This document shows positions 16,066-18,839 of a DNA stretch of 18,839 nucleotides, piece by piece. A model generated the notes under the pieces. That model saw nothing but the letters and a program-made list of their open reading frames with translations, did not search any database and was not told the DNA's origin. The stretch's first letter is position 1, and each line of letters begins with the position of its first letter. Origin of the DNA: an uncultured Steroidobacter sp. (GTDB lineage Bacteria > Pseudomonadota > Gammaproteobacteria > Steroidobacterales > Steroidobacteraceae). The stretch spans positions 1 through 18,839 of the forward strand of contig CAMLEO010000117.1 of the NCBI GenBank assembly GCA_946478975.1, written 5' to 3'. The translations under genes and the position numbers were made by a program.

Positions 16066-17145
16066 CTAAGGTCGGCTCCGACGCCGGTCTTGATTCCACG
16101 CGACAACGTTGCCCTCTCGCAACCGCCGCGGTGGAACGGAAAACCAGCGATCGCAGCTTCGCGACAGCGCCGATGTATCGCAGTAGCCCAGCAGCCGTGC
16201 GACCCGAATCAGCGGCAGCGTCGATTGCGTCAGGTAACGCAGGGCCACGTCGCGTCGCACGCCGTCCTTGATCACTGCGAACGATTCGCCGGCGGCACGC
16301 AGCCGTCGCTGTAACGTTCGCGGATGCAGGTCGAGCCTCGCTGCAGCCTTGCTGTAATTACAATCCCCTTCGAGCAGCAGCCGTTCCACGATGGTCCGCA
16401 CCCGCTGCCGCAACGGCGCTTCGAGCGAAGGATAACGCTGTTCGATGAAGTCGGTGGTGAGCTCGTACAGCTGCTGGTCGGTCTCCGGAATCGGCAGATC
16501 CAGGCCGGTATTGGCAAACAGCATGCCGTTGAGCGGCTGGCCGAATCGAACCGGCACGCCGAAATATTCGTAGTAGAACGGCGCCGGAAGCAGCGGCCGG
16601 TGCATGAGCCAGATCTCCCGTGCCGCTGCTCTTCCCTGGGTGATCTCGCGTGCAATCAACTGGGTGAGCAGCAACGCGCGCTCCACGGCCTGTTCATGCG
16701 GTGGAGCTCGGGTCAGCAGAATCTCGAATCGCAACAGCAGGCCGTCATCGAGATATCCGCTTTGCAGATGCATTCGCGAAGCAGTGCTGTACACCTGCGG
16801 ATGTGTCGCACAGTAATGAAACGCTTCGCGCAGTGTGCGCGAGTTTCGCATCGCGAATTCGAGCGGCCCGAGCACTTTGAGGCCGCCTTGCGCAAGCGCC
16901 AGGCGCATACCGAAGTCAGGACATTTCAATTCGAACGCGGAGCGTTCCAGCAGCAGCAGCAGCGATCGGTAGGGGACGACGGCGTGTCGATCGCGCAGGA
17001 TCTTCGGATCGATGTGCGCTTTCGCCAGCAAACGATCGGGGTTGCCGCCGAGCCGTGCCGCCAGCTCCTGGTATTGGCGCAGCCCGTCGACGCGTACCGT
17101 CGCCGACTCATCGGCTGCAGGTTCGAAAGTCCTGCCGTCGGGCAT
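16066..17145 (-). CDS. AraC-family regulator, OruR/VirS type (second paralogue)
   Basis: The 359-residue protein has the same layout as the AraC protein at 14123-15187. The sensing domain (about 20-215) contains GGNPDRLLAKAHIDP and LGPLEFAMRNSRTLREAFHY. The C-terminal helix-turn-helix pair includes LDLHPRTLQRRLRAAGESF and LLGYCDTSALSRSCDRWF. The last 15 residues are very basic (NQDRRRSRP). The ATG lies 6 nt after the CaiB/BaiF stop, with GGAGA inside the end of that gene as a possible ribosome-binding sequence, so it is co-transcribed with the CoA-transferase. It may regulate this operon. A duplicated sensor pair around one crotonase gene suggests two related inducers (inference). Confidence 0.93.
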   Translation of the reverse strand: MPDGRTFEPAADESATVRVDGLRQYQELAARLGGNPDRLLAKAHIDPKILRDRHAVVPYRSLLLLLERSAFELKCPDFGMRLALAQGGLKVLGPLEFAMRNSRTLREAFHYCATHPQVYSTASRMHLQSGYLDDGLLLRFEILLTRAPPHEQAVERALLLTQLIAREITQGRAAAREIWLMHRPLLPAPFYYEYFGVPVRFGQPLNGMLFANTGLDLPIPETDQQLYELTTDFIEQRYPSLEAPLRQRVRTIVERLLLEGDCNYSKAAARLDLHPRTLQRRLRAAGESFAVIKDGVRRDVALRYLTQSTLPLIRVARLLGYCDTSALSRSCDRWFSVPPRRLREGNVVAWNQDRRRSRP

Positions 17146-17151
17146 GAGGGT

Positions 17152-18315
17152 TCATCTCCGCTGGGTCGATGATCCAAGCTCTGCTAACACTGCATCCGTA
17201 TCGGCGCCGAGTTCGGGTGCGCCGCTGGCGATGCATCCGGGCGTGCGCGAGAACCACGTCGGCACGCCGGGAAAACGAACCGGACCGTGCGACGTATCCA
17301 CAGTTTGGAAAAAGCCCACCGAGCGCAGATGCGGATGGTTCAACAGCTCGGCAGGCGTGCGCACGGGTGCGGCCGGTATATCGAGCTCACGAAACAATCG
17401 CAACCATTCATCGGTCGTGCGCTCTTTGAGCGTATCGGCGATCAGCGCGTAAACTGTGTTGATCTGGCGAGCGCGTTGTTCCAGTGTCGCGAAGTCGGCG
17501 CTCGCCCATGCTGGCTGTACGGCTGCCATGAACGCGGCCCATTGCTTGTCGTTATAGATCAGCACGGAGATGTGACCGTCCCGCGTGCGATAGGGGCGGC
17601 GATTGGGTGCGACAGCGCGGTGATATACGGCCGGTCCGAGCGGCGGATCGAACATCGCGCCGTTCGCATGTTCGACCAGCATGAACGACGCCATGGTCTC
17701 GAACATGCCCACTTCCACTTCCTGGCCTTCACCGGTTCGTTCGCGATGAAACAGCGCCATCATCGTGGCGTACAGCGCGGTGAGCCCGGCGACCTTATCG
17801 GCCATGATGGTGCCCACGTAACTCACTTCTCCCGTGAGCATCTGTTGAACCCCGGGCAAGCCGCACTCGGCTTGAATGGTGTCGTCGTACGCGGTCAGAT
17901 CCTTGTCCGGCCCGTTGCGGCCATAGCCGTAGCAGTTTGTATAAACAATGCGTGGGTTGATCGCCGCGACATCGCTATACCCGAAGCCCAACTTGTCGAT
18001 CGCCTTCGCGCGCATCGAATGTATGAAAACATCGGCGCGCTCGATCAGCTGGCGCAGGACCGCAACGTCTGTTTCCAATCGCAGGTCGAGCACGATGCCG
18101 CGCTTGCCGCGATTCACGTTTGCAAACACGCCGCTCAAGCCCGGCACCGGTCCCGGGGAAATATAACGAACGCCGTCGCCGGCAGGCGGCTCGACCTTGA
18201 TCACCTCGGCGCCCATGTCCGCCATGATCTGCGTGCAATAGGGGCCCATCACCATCGCGGTGAGGTCGACCACTCGCACTCCCGTTAGCGGGCCACTCTT
18301 ATTGATAGCGCCCAT
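17152..18315 (-). CDS. CaiB/BaiF family CoA-transferase (family III)
   Basis: The 387-residue protein has the family III CoA-transferase features: GVRVVDLTAMVMGPYCTQIM (12-31), MGAEVIKVEPP (34-44), NRGKRGIVLDLR (68-79) and the catalytic Asp at 173 in GTIMADKVAGLTALYATM, equivalent to Asp169 of formyl-CoA transferase. A typical C-terminal segment GVPTWFSRTPG is present. It moves CoA from a donor thioester to a carboxylic acid and is the best candidate here for substrate activation, since no acyl-CoA synthetase is in the window. The length is normal. The gene is divergent from the acyl-CoA dehydrogenase at 18431 across a 115-nt region with a palindrome. Confidence 0.95.
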   Translation of the reverse strand: MGAINKSGPLTGVRVVDLTAMVMGPYCTQIMADMGAEVIKVEPPAGDGVRYISPGPVPGLSGVFANVNRGKRGIVLDLRLETDVAVLRQLIERADVFIHSMRAKAIDKLGFGYSDVAAINPRIVYTNCYGYGRNGPDKDLTAYDDTIQAECGLPGVQQMLTGEVSYVGTIMADKVAGLTALYATMMALFHRERTGEGQEVEVGMFETMASFMLVEHANGAMFDPPLGPAVYHRAVAPNRRPYRTRDGHISVLIYNDKQWAAFMAAVQPAWASADFATLEQRARQINTVYALIADTLKERTTDEWLRLFRELDIPAAPVRTPAELLNHPHLRSVGFFQTVDTSHGPVRFPGVPTWFSRTPGCIASGAPELGADTDAVLAELGSSTQRR

Positions 18316-18342
18316 ACACGCTCTCTTGCCCCCAAAGAACTC

Positions 18343-18360
18343 GATCCAGTGGCCTGGATC
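18343..18360. promoter_or_regulatory. Palindrome between CoA-transferase and acyl-CoA dehydrogenase genes
   Basis: GATCCAG (18343-18349) and CTGGATC (18354-18360) form a perfect 7-bp inverted repeat with a TGGC centre, in the 115-nt divergent region 18316-18430. It differs from the 22-bp motif, so another regulator, perhaps one of the two AraC proteins or an unseen one, may bind here. The rest of the gap holds a possible -10 TAATAT (18398-18403) for the dehydrogenase without a convincing -35, and a purine-rich AAGAGAG ribosome-binding stretch for the CoA-transferase. Confidence 0.45.
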
Positions 18361-18430
18361 TTTGCACGGGTGTCGTACACATTCCAGTCCATTGAGCTAA
18401 TATCGGCACGAGCAATTCGGGGTGCCTCGC

Positions 18431-18839
18431 ATGGATTTTTCACTCAGCGACGATCAGCAAAGCATTCGCGACGCGGTCCTGAAGCAGTGCTCGGCGTTTA
18501 GCGACGAGTTCTGGCTCGAGCGCGATCGCGAAGGCCGCTTCCCGGAATCGTTCTTCCAGTCGATGGTGGCGGCCGGCTGGCTGGGCATCGCCATGCCGAC
18601 CGAATTCGGCGGCGCTGGCTTGGGCATCACCGAAGCGGCCGTGATGATGCAGGCAATCGCTGAATCGGGCGCCGGCATGAGCGGCGCATCGAGCATTCAT
18701 CTGCCGGTGTTCGGTTTACAGCCGGTCGTCCTGGCCGGCAGCGACGAACAGAAACAACGAATGTTGCCGCCTGTCGTGCGCGGTGAAGACAGAGTTTGTT
18801 TCGCTGTGACAGAACCCAATGTTGGCCTCAACACTACGG
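18431..18839 (+). CDS. Acyl-CoA dehydrogenase, N-terminal part (cut by window end)
   Basis: The first 136 codons are present and the frame runs off the right edge. The product begins MDFSLSDDQQSIRDAV, typical of acyl-CoA dehydrogenases, followed by the N-terminal helical domain (GWLGIAMPTEFGGAGLGITE, residues 49-68) and the start of the beta-domain FAD motif VCFAVTEPNVGLNTT (122-136; the usual form is F-x-x-TEP-x-x-GSDT). It would oxidise an acyl-CoA to the 2-enoyl-CoA and pass electrons to EtfAB. Here the Gly-Ser of the usual motif reads Gly-Leu-Asn. The catalytic Glu lies beyond the window. A GGGGTG sequence precedes the ATG at good spacing. Confidence 0.92.
   Translation, partial: MDFSLSDDQQSIRDAVLKQCSAFSDEFWLERDREGRFPESFFQSMVAAGWLGIAMPTEFGGAGLGITEAAVMMQAIAESGAGMSGASSIHLPVFGLQPVVLAGSDEQKQRMLPPVVRGEDRVCFAVTEPNVGLNTT

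Noticed and set aside
17287..18288. A 333-codon + strand frame opposite the CoA-transferase
   Set aside because: Antisense shadow. The CoA-transferase has intact family motifs.

Overview
The window is a gene-dense, GC-rich bacterial segment with almost no intergenic space. A FadB-type fused beta-oxidation protein whose catalytic residues fall at the same positions as in E. coli FadB (Glu119, Glu139, His450), frequent GTG starts and many TetR/AraC/LysR regulators suggest a catabolically versatile gammaproteobacterium. A Steroidobacter- or Nevskia-like organism is only a guess. No rRNA, tRNA, CRISPR array, insertion sequence or phage gene was seen.

Layout. (1) 1-2502, + strand: the 3' end of an adenylosuccinate lyase/3-carboxymuconate cycloisomerase superfamily gene, a LysR regulator and an MFS permease, tightly packed as the end of an operon. 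(2) 2369-9603, - strand: six genes with gaps of at most 22 nt or overlaps. In transcription order they are a YhdH/AcuI-like reductase, an MFS permease, a nitronate monooxygenase-family flavoprotein that looks more like the NADH:quinone reductase subgroup, etfB, etfA and fadB. (3) 9604-9788: a divergent control region with two 22-bp operator-like sites in inverted orientation. (4) 9789-12756, + strand: a small predicted membrane-anchored protein, a PaaG-like crotonase, a thiolase and a TetR regulator. (5) 12757-15187, + strand: a hairpin, a third copy of the 22-bp site, a double hot-dog MaoC/FAS1-like dehydratase and an AraC/OruR-type regulator. (6) 15190-18315, - strand: a CaiB/BaiF CoA-transferase, a second, paralogous AraC regulator and a second atypical crotonase. 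(7) From 18431, + strand: the start of an acyl-CoA dehydrogenase, cut by the window edge.

Working together (inference): the genes make up a nearly complete CoA-thioester degradation module. It has uptake (MFS), CoA transfer (CaiB/BaiF), alpha,beta-dehydrogenation (acyl-CoA dehydrogenase) with electrons passed to a co-encoded EtfAB, hydration and isomerisation (MaoC-like and two crotonases), hydration/oxidation by FadB, and thiolysis. A YhdH-type reductase and a PA1024-like flavoprotein would help with unsaturated or redox side steps. The substrate cannot be read from the sequence; an unsaturated, branched or polycyclic acid would fit better than a plain fatty acid because of the unusual crotonases and the CoA-transferase. 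No acyl-CoA synthetase is visible here.

The strongest non-coding signal is the 22-bp motif (AGTCAACA, four variable bases, TGWTSATTWG) present three times. Each copy places its AGTCAA end exactly over a TTGACT -35 box of a promoter reading away from it. The simplest model is that the TetR protein encoded at 12082-12756 represses the six-gene operon, the crotonase-thiolase operon and the MaoC-AraC operon together.
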